This document shows positions 41,551 to 49,730 of a stretch of 64,000 nucleotides of DNA, piece by piece. The number at the start of each line of letters is the position of its first letter. The stretch's first letter is position 1. The notes beneath the pieces are model-generated. The model ran no database searches. It worked only from the letters and a program-made list of their open reading frames with translations, and was not told the origin of the DNA. Source of the DNA: an uncultured Microbacteriaceae bacterium (GTDB lineage Bacteria > Actinomycetota > Actinomycetes > Actinomycetales > Microbacteriaceae); the NCBI GenBank assembly GCA_947487835.1, contig CANKXX010000006.1, positions 124,001-188,000 of the forward strand, in the 5' to 3' direction. A program made the translations under genes and the position numbers.

Positions 41551-42459
41551 GTGGCTCGGGGGGAGGATCGGGGCGACCCGTCGCGCGGGGGCGCGGGGAA
41601 CGGGCCGGAGGGCTCGCCGGGCGACGCCGAGTGGCTGCTCAGCCAGCTCGGCGCAGACGGTGCGACGGGCGCGGGTGACACCGCCGACCCGGGCGCGGAC
41701 GCGGCCACGCACCCGTGGGACGCGGGTAGCCCTGCCGGACCGGGGGTAGCGCCGATCCGCGCGGCCGGACCCGTGCAGCCGGCCGCACCAGCACCCATGG
41801 CCGTCCCGCCCGCGGACCCGAGGCAGCGGCGGAAGGTCGCCCTGCTGCTGACCGCGCTCGCCGTGATCGCGGTCCTCGTGCTCGGCGCCCTCTTCTTCCT
41901 CGGCATGCGGCTGGCGTCCCAGCCGGCCGCGGGGCCTGCCGCCGAGGCAACGGCGGAACCGACGCCGACGCCGACGCCGACGCCGACTCCGTCACCCACC
42001 CCGAGCGAGACCCCGACACCCACGCCGACGCCGACCGAGGACCCGGGCACCGCGGCCGCCGGGCCGGTTGCGCCCGGCGTCCACGCCTGGGACGACCTCC
42101 GCGGCGGCGAGTGCCTCGACCCCTACGCGTCTCCGTGGGAGGAGGAGTTCACGGTCGTCGACTGCGCGAACCCGCATCCGGCGCAGCTCGTCCACCGGGG
42201 CGGCTTCCCCACGGATGCGCCCGACTACCCCGGTGAGCAGGCCATCCAGCCGCAGCTGAGCCTGCTCTGCAGCGCGCCGACCGTCATCGACACCGCCGCC
42301 GCGGCGCCGTACACCGACCTGCAGGTGCAGGGGGCGTACCCGGCTACCGCCGAGCAGTGGGATGCGGGTCAGCGCGACATCTTCTGCTTCGTCAGCCGCA
42401 CGTCGGGCGAGCCCCTGACGGGCAGCATCGCCGTGCCGCAGGCGCCCCCTGTGGAGTGA
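41551..42459 (+). CDS. Single-span protein with septum-formation-like extracellular domain
   Basis: A 302-residue type II-like membrane protein: an acidic, Gly/Ala-rich cytoplasmic head (1-95), one hydrophobic span (about 97-118), a Pro-Thr repeat linker, and an extracellular domain with four Cys (GECLDPY, VDCANPHPAQLV, LLCSAPT, IFCFVS) matching the septum formation family. The family is annotated from a Corynebacterium locus; direct function is unclear. GTG 41551 follows pyrE by two bases. Confidence 0.82.
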   Translation: MARGEDRGDPSRGGAGNGPEGSPGDAEWLLSQLGADGATGAGDTADPGADAATHPWDAGSPAGPGVAPIRAAGPVQPAAPAPMAVPPADPRQRRKVALLLTALAVIAVLVLGALFFLGMRLASQPAAGPAAEATAEPTPTPTPTPTPSPTPSETPTPTPTPTEDPGTAAAGPVAPGVHAWDDLRGGECLDPYASPWEEEFTVVDCANPHPAQLVHRGGFPTDAPDYPGEQAIQPQLSLLCSAPTVIDTAAAAPYTDLQVQGAYPATAEQWDAGQRDIFCFVSRTSGEPLTGSIAVPQAPPVE

Positions 42460-42500
42460 GACCCGCGGAGTGAGACCGGCGGAGTGAGACCCGCGGCGGA

Positions 42501-42516
42501 CCGCCCGTAAGGGCGG
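42501..42516. terminator. Short GC hairpin between convergent genes
   Basis: CCGCCC (42501-42506) pairs with GGGCGG (42511-42516) around a GTAA tetraloop, between the 42459 stop and the HAD gene stop at 42524. Three CGGAGTGAGAC-like direct repeats lie just before it. Confidence 0.65.
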
Positions 42517-42523
42517 AAGCGGC

Positions 42524-43318
42524 CTAGAGCTCCGACTCGACCGGCTCGGGCGCGACGAGCTCGTCCACGCCGCCCAGGACCTCGTCCGGCCGGAACGGGT
42601 AGCGCAGCAGCTCCGCCTCGTCGCTGATGCCGCTCATCACGAGCACCGTGTACAGGCCCGCCTCGATGCCGGCGACGATGTCGGTGTCCATGCGGTCGCC
42701 GATCATGCCCGTGCTCTCCGAGTGCGCGCCGATGCGGTTGAGCGCGGAACGGAACATCATCGGGTTGGGCTTGCCCACGATGTAGGGCTCGCGGCCGGTG
42801 GCCTTCGTGATGAGCGCGACCACCGCGCCGGTCGCCGGCAGCGGTCCCTCGGCGCTGGGCCCGGTCGCGTCCGGGTTCGTCGCGATGAAGCGCGCACCCG
42901 CGTTGATCAGCCGGATCGCCCGGGTGATGGCCTCGAACGAGTAGCTGCGGGTCTCGCCGACCACGACGTAGTCCGGGTCGCTGTCGGTCATGATGAAGCC
43001 CGCCTCGTGCAGGGCCGTCGTCAGCCCGGCCTCGCCGATGACGAAGGCGCGACCGCCGGGCATCTGCTGCTGCAGGAAGGCTGCCGTGGCGAGCGCCGAC
43101 GTCCAGATCGCGGTCTCGGGCACGTCGAGCCCGGATGCGCGGAGGCGGGCGCTCAGGTCGCGCGGCGTGAACATCGAGTTGTTGGTGAGCACGAGGTAGG
43201 GCTTGCCCTGGTCCTTCCACTGCTGCAGCAGTGCGGCGGCCCCGGGCAGCGCGCTGTTCTCGTGCACGAGCACGCCGTCCATGTCGGTGAGCCAGCAGTC
43301 GATCTCGTCGCGATGCAT
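42524..43318 (-). CDS. HAD-IIA (NagD-like) phosphatase
   Basis: Haloacid dehalogenase-superfamily hydrolase of 264 residues. Motif I is WLTDMDGVLVHE, motif II LVLTNNS, the C2 cap carries YVVVGETRSYSFEAITRAI, the lysine is in VGKPNPMMF and motif III in MIGDRMDTDIVAGIEAG. NagD-like enzymes remove phosphate from nucleotides or sugar phosphates. ATG 43318 follows AAGGA in the leader. Substrate not readable. Confidence 0.92.
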   Translation of the reverse strand: MHRDEIDCWLTDMDGVLVHENSALPGAAALLQQWKDQGKPYLVLTNNSMFTPRDLSARLRASGLDVPETAIWTSALATAAFLQQQMPGGRAFVIGEAGLTTALHEAGFIMTDSDPDYVVVGETRSYSFEAITRAIRLINAGARFIATNPDATGPSAEGPLPATGAVVALITKATGREPYIVGKPNPMMFRSALNRIGAHSESTGMIGDRMDTDIVAGIEAGLYTVLVMSGISDEAELLRYPFRPDEVLGGVDELVAPEPVESEL

Positions 43319-43484
43319 CCTGCGCGTCCTTCCCGGCGGCCCTGGTGCCCGCACTGCGGCCCAGCGTATCGGCGCGGCCCCGGTTCTTCCGGGCCGTGCC
43401 GTGCCCCGCCGCCTGTGCCCCATCACCTCACCACCCCACACCCCTGCCCCGTCGCTCCGTGCCCCAGCCCCTGCGCCCCGTGCC

Positions 43485-43775
43485 CCTGCCTGGGCACGAT
43501 GCATCTACTCCACATTCACTCCTGTCCCTGCCCGGCAGAGGCATCCCCCTGTTCCTGCCCAGGCAGGGGCATCCACCCCACATTCACTCCTGTCCCTGCC
43601 CGGCAGAGGCATCCCCCTGTTCCTGCCCAGGCAGGGGCATCCACCCCACATTCACTCCTGTCCCTGCCCAGGCAGAGCATCTACCCCCATATCCACTTCT
43701 GTCCCTGCCCAGGCAGCGGCATCCTGCCCAGGGTGAACCTGGGCACGGCGCCCCTGCCTGGGCAGGAGCGTCCAC
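43485..43775. repeat. 68-bp tandem repeats with TGCCCAGGCA core
   Basis: A 68-bp unit starting CATTCACTCCTGTCC repeats perfectly at 43512 and 43580, a third copy starts at 43648 but diverges, and a fourth degenerate copy starts near 43690. Each unit holds CCTGCCCAGGCAGGGGCATCC, related to the arms of the palindrome at 18492-18562. Flanking copies at 43485 and 43745 face inward. Confidence 0.85.
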
Positions 43776-43794
43776 CCCCACACATCACCCGTAA

Positions 43795-43892
43795 CGCGCC
43801 ACGCGCCGCGCCACGCGCCACGCGCCACCGCCACGCGCCACGCGCCACCTGCCACCCCCACGCGCCCCGCCCCACGCGCCGGCCCCATCCCC
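43795..43892. repeat. CACGCGCC low-complexity tract
   Basis: Irregular runs of CGCCACGCG units fill the remaining gap before the RecQ gene; with the 68-bp repeats they account for nearly all of the 626 bases between genes. No gene is supported here. Confidence 0.7.
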
Positions 43893-43944
43893 GGATCGGC
43901 CGCCCGCACACCCCGGGGTCGGGGGCGGGTGAGAGCATGGCCGG

Positions 43945-46101
43945 ATGCAGCAACTCACGAACACCGGAACCCTCGCCGACGATGCCCGCGACATCCTCCG
44001 CCGCCTCGTCGGGAACGACGACGCGGACTTCCACGAGGGCCAGTGGGAGGCCATCGAGACGCTCGTGCAGGACCGGTCCCGCGCGCTCGTCGTGCAGCGC
44101 ACCGGCTGGGGCAAGTCCGCCGTGTACTTCGTCGCCACCCTGCTGCTCCGCCGCCAGGGCAACGGGCCGACCCTGCTCGTCTCCCCGCTGCTCGCTCTGA
44201 TGCGCGACCAGGTCGCCGCCGCCGGCCGCGCCGGCGTGCGCGCGCTCTCCATGAACTCGAGCAACGCCCACGAGTGGGACGACGTGACCCGCGCGCTCGC
44301 CGCGGACGAGGTCGACGTGCTGCTGGTCTCTCCCGAGCGCCTCACCAACCCGCGCTTCCGCGACGAGCAGCTGCCCCAGCTCGTGGACCGGATCGGCCTG
44401 CTCGTCGTCGACGAGGCGCACTGCATCTCCGACTGGGGCCACGACTTCCGCCCGGACTACCGCCGCCTGCGCACCCTGCTGCAGCGGATGCCCGACGGCG
44501 TGCCCGTGCTCGCCACCACCGCGACCGCCAACGGGCGCGTCGTCGCGGACGTCGAGGAGCAGCTGCGCGCCGCGCCCGGCCACTCCGGCGAGGGCACCAC
44601 GGATGCGCCGGTCGTCACGATCCGCGGGCCGCTCGCCCGGCGGTCGCTCCGGCTCGGCGTGCTGCGGCTCCGCTCGAACGAGGAGCGGCTCGGCTGGCTG
44701 CTCAGCCACCTGGGCGATCTGCCCGGCAGCGGCATCATCTATACGCTCACGGTCTCCGCGGCTCAGGACACCGCGCGGCTGCTCGCCCAGGCCGGTCACG
44801 CCGTGCGGTCGTACACCGGCCGCGACGACCCGGGCGACCGCGAGCAGGCGGAGGAGGACCTCAAGCAGAACCGGGTCAAGGCCCTCGTCGCCACGAGCGC
44901 CCTCGGCATGGGCTTCGACAAGCCCGACCTGGGCTTCGTGATCCACCTCGGCGCGCCGTCGTCGCCCGTGTCCTACTACCAGCAGGTCGGTCGCGCGGGA
45001 CGCGCGACCGACCACGCCGACGTGCTGCTGCTGCCCGGATCCGAGGACCCGGAGATCTGGCAGTACTTCGCCACCGCATCGATGCCCAACGAGCGCGCCG
45101 CGCACGCGGTCATCGACGAGCTGGCGCACGAGGGCAGGCCGATGTCGGTGCCCGCCCTCGAGGCCCGGGTGAGCCTGCGGCGCGCGCAGCTCGAGCTGCT
45201 GCTCAAGGTGCTCGACGTCGAGGGCGCCGTGACGCGCGTGCAGGGCGGCTGGACGGCCACGGGCGAGTCCTGGAGCTACGACGCCGAGCGTTACCGGCAG
45301 GTCGCCGAGACGCGCGAGCGCGAGCAGCAGGCGATGCTCGAGTACGAGTCGACCGGCATGTGCCGCATGGAGTTCCTGCAGCGGGCACTCGACGACGAGA
45401 CCGCCGCGCCCTGCGGGCGGTGCGACCGTTGCGCCGGCCCCTGGTACCCCACCGACGTGGATGCGGAGGCGCGCGGATCCGCGTCCTCGTCCCTCGACCG
45501 CGTGGGCGTGCCGATCGAGCCGCGGCTCCGCTGGCCCACCGGGGCGAACACGGTCGGCGTCCCCCTCACCGGTGCGGTGAACGCGAGCGAGGTCGTGCAG
45601 GAGGGCCGCGCCCTCGCCCGCCTCACCGACCTCGGCTGGGGCAACCGGCTGCGCGAGGTGTTCCCGGCCGGCGCCCCGGACGCCCCGGTCGACGACGCCC
45701 TGATCGGGGCCTGCGTGCGGGTGCTCGCCGAGTGGGGCTGGGCGGAGCGGCCCGCCGCGGTCGTCAGCGTGCCGTCCCTCGGCAGGCCCCAGCTGGTCGG
45801 CTCCCTCGCGCGTCGGATCGCCGAGGTGGGCCGGCTGCCCTACCTGGGCGAGCTCGACCTCGTCGCGCCGGACGGCCCGGGCGAGGCCCGCGGCAACAGC
45901 GTGTTCCGGCTCGGCCGGGTGTACCCGCGCTTCGCGGTGGGACCGGTGCTCGCCGAGGACCTCGGCGGCATCGCCGGCCGGCCCGTGCTGCTCGTCGACG
46001 ACCTCGTGGACAGCCGCTGGACCATGACGGTGGCCGGCCGCCTCCTGCGCCGGGCGGGCGCCGGATCCGTGCTGCCGTTCGCCCTCGCGACCCAGGGCTG
46101 A
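43945..46101 (+). CDS. RecQ-family helicase fused to a ComF-like phosphoribosyltransferase domain
   Basis: A 718-residue protein. The first 350 residues form a superfamily 2 helicase: motif 0 DFHEGQWEAI, Walker A RTGWGKS, DEAHCISDWGHDFRPDYR, ATTATA and QVGRAGR motif VI. A RecQ-type zinc site follows near residue 480 (CRMEFLQR, then CGRCDRC). From about 560 the protein turns into a ComFC-like phosphoribosyltransferase domain ending PVLLVDDLVDSRWTMTVAG. The PRPP loop there has DSRWT where active enzymes have TTGAT, so phosphoribosyl transfer is doubtful. RecQ proteins unwind stalled forks and recombination intermediates; the added domain may sense nucleotides. ATG 43945 chosen; no ribosome binding site is evident. 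Confidence 0.88.
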   Translation: MQQLTNTGTLADDARDILRRLVGNDDADFHEGQWEAIETLVQDRSRALVVQRTGWGKSAVYFVATLLLRRQGNGPTLLVSPLLALMRDQVAAAGRAGVRALSMNSSNAHEWDDVTRALAADEVDVLLVSPERLTNPRFRDEQLPQLVDRIGLLVVDEAHCISDWGHDFRPDYRRLRTLLQRMPDGVPVLATTATANGRVVADVEEQLRAAPGHSGEGTTDAPVVTIRGPLARRSLRLGVLRLRSNEERLGWLLSHLGDLPGSGIIYTLTVSAAQDTARLLAQAGHAVRSYTGRDDPGDREQAEEDLKQNRVKALVATSALGMGFDKPDLGFVIHLGAPSSPVSYYQQVGRAGRATDHADVLLLPGSEDPEIWQYFATASMPNERAAHAVIDELAHEGRPMSVPALEARVSLRRAQLELLLKVLDVEGAVTRVQGGWTATGESWSYDAERYRQVAETREREQQAMLEYESTGMCRMEFLQRALDDETAAPCGRCDRCAGPWYPTDVDAEARGSASSSLDRVGVPIEPRLRWPTGANTVGVPLTGAVNASEVVQEGRALARLTDLGWGNRLREVFPAGAPDAPVDDALIGACVRVLAEWGWAERPAAVVSVPSLGRPQLVGSLARRIAEVGRLPYLGELDLVAPDGPGEARGNSVFRLGRVYPRFAVGPVLAEDLGGIAGRPVLLVDDLVDSRWTMTVAGRLLRRAGAGSVLPFALATQG

Positions 46102-46192
46102 TCCGCGCCGCCCGCTGGCATCCCCGTGCCCGCTCCACACCCCGGCCCACTCGCACCCCCGCGGCCGGCCCCCACCCCCACCGACGTCCGCA

Positions 46193-46262
46193 ATTCAGGC
46201 TGTGCTGCGACACGCCGCATCCCGCGTGCCCGAAACGCGGCGTGTCGCAGCTGAGCCTGAAT
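46193..46262. repeat. 26-bp-arm inverted repeat after recQ
   Basis: Arms 46193-46218 and 46237-46262 are complementary with two mismatches around an 18-base loop. The arms contain ATTCAGGCT outside and GACACGCCGC inside, the same order of elements as the palindrome at 16642-16721. It could also end the recQ transcript. Confidence 0.88.
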
Positions 46263-46370
46263 CCGGAACACGACTGCATGGATGGGTGAACCAGGGTGAA
46301 CCGGGGTGAACCGGGGGCGGATGGGTGGGGCGGGCTGTACGCACCGGCGGATGTCCGCGGCGGGGGAGGC

Positions 46371-46395
46371 GGATCCGGGCTCGGGACCCTACTAT
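46371..46395 (+). promoter_or_regulatory. Shared promoter-like module upstream of protease 1
   Basis: GGATCC, 13 bases, TACTAT. The same elements at identical spacing precede protease 2 (49623-49647), and both are followed by a GGGGGA-CCA/TCA block. TACTAT is a good -10 candidate; the GGATC part may be a regulator or alternative-sigma site. Confidence 0.55.
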
Positions 46396-46477
46396 GCCAG
46401 CGGGGGATCATCATGCACCGTCGCGTAGCCGGGCATCGTGCACCGGCAGTCGTGCTCCTCCTCGGAGGGGAACAGAC

Positions 46478-49400
46478 ATGACCTGGGGCAGACGAATCCG
46501 CGCGCGGGGGATCTCGATGGCGGCGTCGGTCGCGGTCGCCGCGGCCACGGTGCTCGGTGCACCCGTCGCGGCCTCGGCGGCCACTCCCGGTGCATCGGCC
46601 CTCACCCCCGCCACCACCACCGCTGCGAGCCCCGCCAGAGCCACCCTCACTACCGCCGCGACCAGCCCCACCACCGCGGCCACCACAACCACCGCGGCCC
46701 CCACCCCCGGCCCGGCGCCGACCGCCGAGGACGCCCCGCCGCGGATGGACGACTACGCGGCGGCCGAGTACGAGCAGGCCGCCGCCGTGCTCCCGCCGGC
46801 CCTGGTCGAGGCCGCGGCCCGCGACCTCGGCAAGACGGGCGCCGAGTACCTCGCCACCGCCGAGGCCGCGAGCGATGCCGCGGACGTCGTGCAGGCGCTC
46901 ACCGACCGAGGCGTCGACGTGCTGGACGCCCGCCTCGAGGGCACCGAGCTCACCGTCTCCGTCGGCTCCCCGGCCGACGCCGCGGTCGTCGCGGAGTCCG
47001 GCGCGCGGGCCGAGGTCGGCGCGCCCGACCTCTCCGGCCTGCCCGACTTCTCCGCGATCGAGTTCGCACCCGCCCTCGACCTCTACAACGGCCAGGGCTA
47101 CGTCTGGGAGAACCAGGACGGCACGGCGAACCAGTGCTCGGTCGGCTTCGTGGGCTACGAGGTCGCGAGCGGAGCGAGGCAGCTCGCGACGGCCGGCCAC
47201 TGCCTGCAGGGCATGGGCCGCATCCTCGGCCAGACCCGCTTCCTCAACCAGAGCCGCCCGGGCGACGGCGGTAGCTTCGGCGCCCCGATCGGCCTGCCCG
47301 TTCCCGGCTCCGGCCAGTTCGGCGGGGGCTACGACACCGGGCTCATCGCCGCGTCCGCCGCGGGCGTCGTGACCCAGCCCAGCGTGCTCACCTGGGGCGG
47401 CGGCGCGGGCGCGCCCACCTCCTCCGCCCCGCTGCCCGTCACCGACCAGTCGGCGGCGATCCGCGGCGCGGACCTCTGCAAGTCCGGCAGCCGCACCGGC
47501 TGGTCCTGCGGGACGGTGCTCTCGGTCGACGAGACCGTGAGCGTCTCGGGGTCCAACGTCAACACCATCGTCACGGACGCCTGCGTCCAGCCCGGCGACA
47601 GCGGCGGCGCCGCGATGAGCGGCCGGCGTGCCGTCGGGGTGGTGTCCGGCAGCACGAACATCCCCTGCAGCGACCCCTCTCACTTCTCGGTCATCTTCCC
47701 CCTCCTCTCGTCGCGCGGCCCGAGCGTGCAGGACAGGTACGGCACGGCCTGGGAGCCCGCGATCGCGGTGTCCACGCCCGTCGTCACGAGCATCGTCGGC
47801 GGGTCGACGAAGGAGGTCGGCTCGCTGAGCGGCACCCTCGCGAACGCCGCCAAGGCCAGCCGCGTCCGCGTCTACGTGGACGGGTCGAGCACGGCGTTCG
47901 CCACGGCGGACGCCTCGTCGGGACGCTGGACCGTGTCGCTCGGCTCGCTCGGCCCGGGATCCCACCGCTTCTCCATCGTGGCCGGCTGGGGCAGCTGGTC
48001 CCGGTCCGCACCCGCGACCGGCATCGTGACCGTCACCGGGGTCGCCGCCGCCGGGGATATCGTGCGCGTGCCGGACGGCTCCCTCTACCTCGTCGACGGC
48101 GCGAGCCGTCTCGTCCCCGTGCCGTCCGCCGCGGTCGCCGCCGAGTTCCGTGCGCGTCCCGCCATCGACCTGACCGCGGACGCCATCGCGGCGTACTCGG
48201 TGGACACGAAGGCCCGCCTCGGCATCGCCGTCACCTGCGGGCCGGCCTCCTTCCTCGCCGGCGGTGGCCAGCTGTGGCGGCTCCCGTCGGCGTCCGCCGG
48301 CGGCCTGCCGGTGACCGCGCTCGACCCGGCGACCTGCGCGGCCTTCGCGCAGTCCCCGACCGCCGCGACGGAGCCGATCCTGCTGCGGTCACCGGCGACC
48401 GGTGACATCTACCTCGTCCGCTCCGGCACGAAGAACCGGCTCACCAGCATGGGCGCGCTCTTCGCGTTCGGCGGGGCACGGCCGACCTACGTGCCGGCGT
48501 CCGTCGACACGCTCTCGAGCATCCCCAGCGGCCGTGAGCTGCTCGCCCCCGCGTCCCTCGTGAAGACGGCCAGCAGCTCGACCGTCTTCTTCGTGGACGG
48601 GGAGAGCAGGAAGATCCCGCTCGCCAGCTTCGAGACGGCCGCCGAGTACGGGGTGCGCGGGTTCTCGACCGTGTCCGAGGCGACGCTGGATGCCTATTCC
48701 GCGGCGTCGGCCCCGCTCGGCCTCGTCGCGGAGTGCGCGGGCTCGCCCGTCATCGCCGGCGGCGGCGAGCTCTCCCGCCTCGCCTCGGGGGCCGGCGGGC
48801 TCTCGCCCACGGCGCTCGACGCCACCACCTGCGCCGCCCTCCCGGCACCGGCCCGCACGATCACCGGGGCGCCGTTCCTGCGGTCCCCCGACACCGGCGC
48901 GATCTACCTGCTGCGGAGCGGCAAGAAGAGTCCGCTCGCCACGATGGCGGCCGTGACGGCGCTCGGCGGCGGCCGCGTGCCACCGTTCGTGTCCCTCGGT
49001 CAGGCCAGCCTCGGCAGCATCCCCACGGGTCGGGAGCTCCTCGGGCCGGGCACGCTGGTGAAGACCGCGACGAGTCCGGTCGTGTACCTCGTGGACGGCT
49101 ACGACCGCCGGGTGCCGATCGACTCGTTCGCCCTCGCGGCGGAGTTCGGCGCGACCGGATACTCGACCGTCCCGGACTCCGTGCTCCGCACCTACGCGGC
49201 GACGGACAAGACCCTGACCATCGCGGTCACCTGCCGGTCGGCGCACTACCTCGCGGGCGGCGGGAGCCTGTGGACCCTGCAGGCGCGGACGAGCTTCGGC
49301 CTGCGCGCGACGCCGCTGCGGAACGGCACCTGCGCCGCGCTGCGCACCTCGGCGCAGCCGGTGGCGGGGGCGCTCTTCGTGCGCTCCGAGGCGACGGGCG

Positions 49401-49534
49401 CGGTGTACAACGTCGCCGATGGCCGGAAGACCTACATGGCGACGATGGAGGACATCTACTCGCGCAACGGGGGAGCGCTGCCGGTCTTCGTGCCGCTCAG
49501 CTCCGCGGTGCTGGCGACGCTGCCCACGGCCTAG
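46478..49534 (+). CDS. Secreted streptogrisin-like serine protease with repeat tail (copy 1)
   Basis: A 1018-residue exported protein. Signal peptide (1-34), Thr/Ala/Pro-rich spacer, a propeptide-like region (DDYAAAEYEQAAAVLPPAL to about 185), then a chymotrypsin-fold S1 domain with catalytic His241 (TAGHC), Asp286 (YDTGLI) and Ser375 (PGDSGG) and Cys pairs typical of streptogrisins. A beta-sandwich (about 430-520) follows, then some 480 residues of repeats of the form VYLVDG-x-x-RK-IP-x-SF-x-AAEYG and LAGGG-x-LW, each with conserved Cys. Such repeats occur at the ends of actinobacterial wall-lytic enzymes and may bind the cell surface. ATG 46478 follows GGAGGGG. Confidence 0.87.
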   Translation: MTWGRRIRARGISMAASVAVAAATVLGAPVAASAATPGASALTPATTTAASPARATLTTAATSPTTAATTTTAAPTPGPAPTAEDAPPRMDDYAAAEYEQAAAVLPPALVEAAARDLGKTGAEYLATAEAASDAADVVQALTDRGVDVLDARLEGTELTVSVGSPADAAVVAESGARAEVGAPDLSGLPDFSAIEFAPALDLYNGQGYVWENQDGTANQCSVGFVGYEVASGARQLATAGHCLQGMGRILGQTRFLNQSRPGDGGSFGAPIGLPVPGSGQFGGGYDTGLIAASAAGVVTQPSVLTWGGGAGAPTSSAPLPVTDQSAAIRGADLCKSGSRTGWSCGTVLSVDETVSVSGSNVNTIVTDACVQPGDSGGAAMSGRRAVGVVSGSTNIPCSDPSHFSVIFPLLSSRGPSVQDRYGTAWEPAIAVSTPVVTSIVGGSTKEVGSLSGTLANAAKASRVRVYVDGSSTAFATADASSGRWTVSLGSLGPGSHRFSIVAGWGSWSRSAPATGIVTVTGVAAAGDIVRVPDGSLYLVDGASRLVPVPSAAVAAEFRARPAIDLTADAIAAYSVDTKARLGIAVTCGPASFLAGGGQLWRLPSASAGGLPVTALDPATCAAFAQSPTAATEPILLRSPATGDIYLVRSGTKNRLTSMGALFAFGGARPTYVPASVDTLSSIPSGRELLAPASLVKTASSSTVFFVDGESRKIPLASFETAAEYGVRGFSTVSEATLDAYSAASAPLGLVAECAGSPVIAGGGELSRLASGAGGLSPTALDATTCAALPAPARTITGAPFLRSPDTGAIYLLRSGKKSPLATMAAVTALGGGRVPPFVSLGQASLGSIPTGRELLGPGTLVKTATSPVVYLVDGYDRRVPIDSFALAAEFGATGYSTVPDSVLRTYAATDKTLTIAVTCRSAHYLAGGGSLWTLQARTSFGLRATPLRNGTCAALRTSAQPVAGALFVRSEATGAVYNVADGRKTYMATMEDIYSRNGGALPVFVPLSSAVLATLPTA

Positions 49535-49730
49535 CGGCCGCCCGCCCCCGGGGTCCGTCCGCGCGCCCCTCGGTTCGGATGCGTGCCCCCAGAAAGGTGG
49601 TCATTGCGGGCGCAACGGAGACGGATCGGGAAGCCCACCCCTACTATCCGAACCGGGGGACCACCACGCGTCGTGGAGGGCTTCGGTGCGCGGCGCCGGG
49701 CACGACCGCGCCTCCGTGCAGGAGCGCAGC
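49535..49730. promoter_or_regulatory. Spacer and promoter module of protease 2
   Basis: The gap between the proteases contains GGATCG, 13 bases, TACTAT (49623-49647) and a following GGGGGACCACCACG block, all parallel to the gap before protease 1. The duplication therefore included the upstream control region. Confidence 0.55.

Noticed and set aside
43512-43715. CRISPR array or prophage attachment repeats
   Set aside because: Units are long perfect tandem copies without unique spacers, and no integrase is nearby.
43681-46140. Minus-strand open frame of about 800 codons opposite recQ
   Set aside because: No recognisable domain; the plus-strand RecQ reading is unambiguous.
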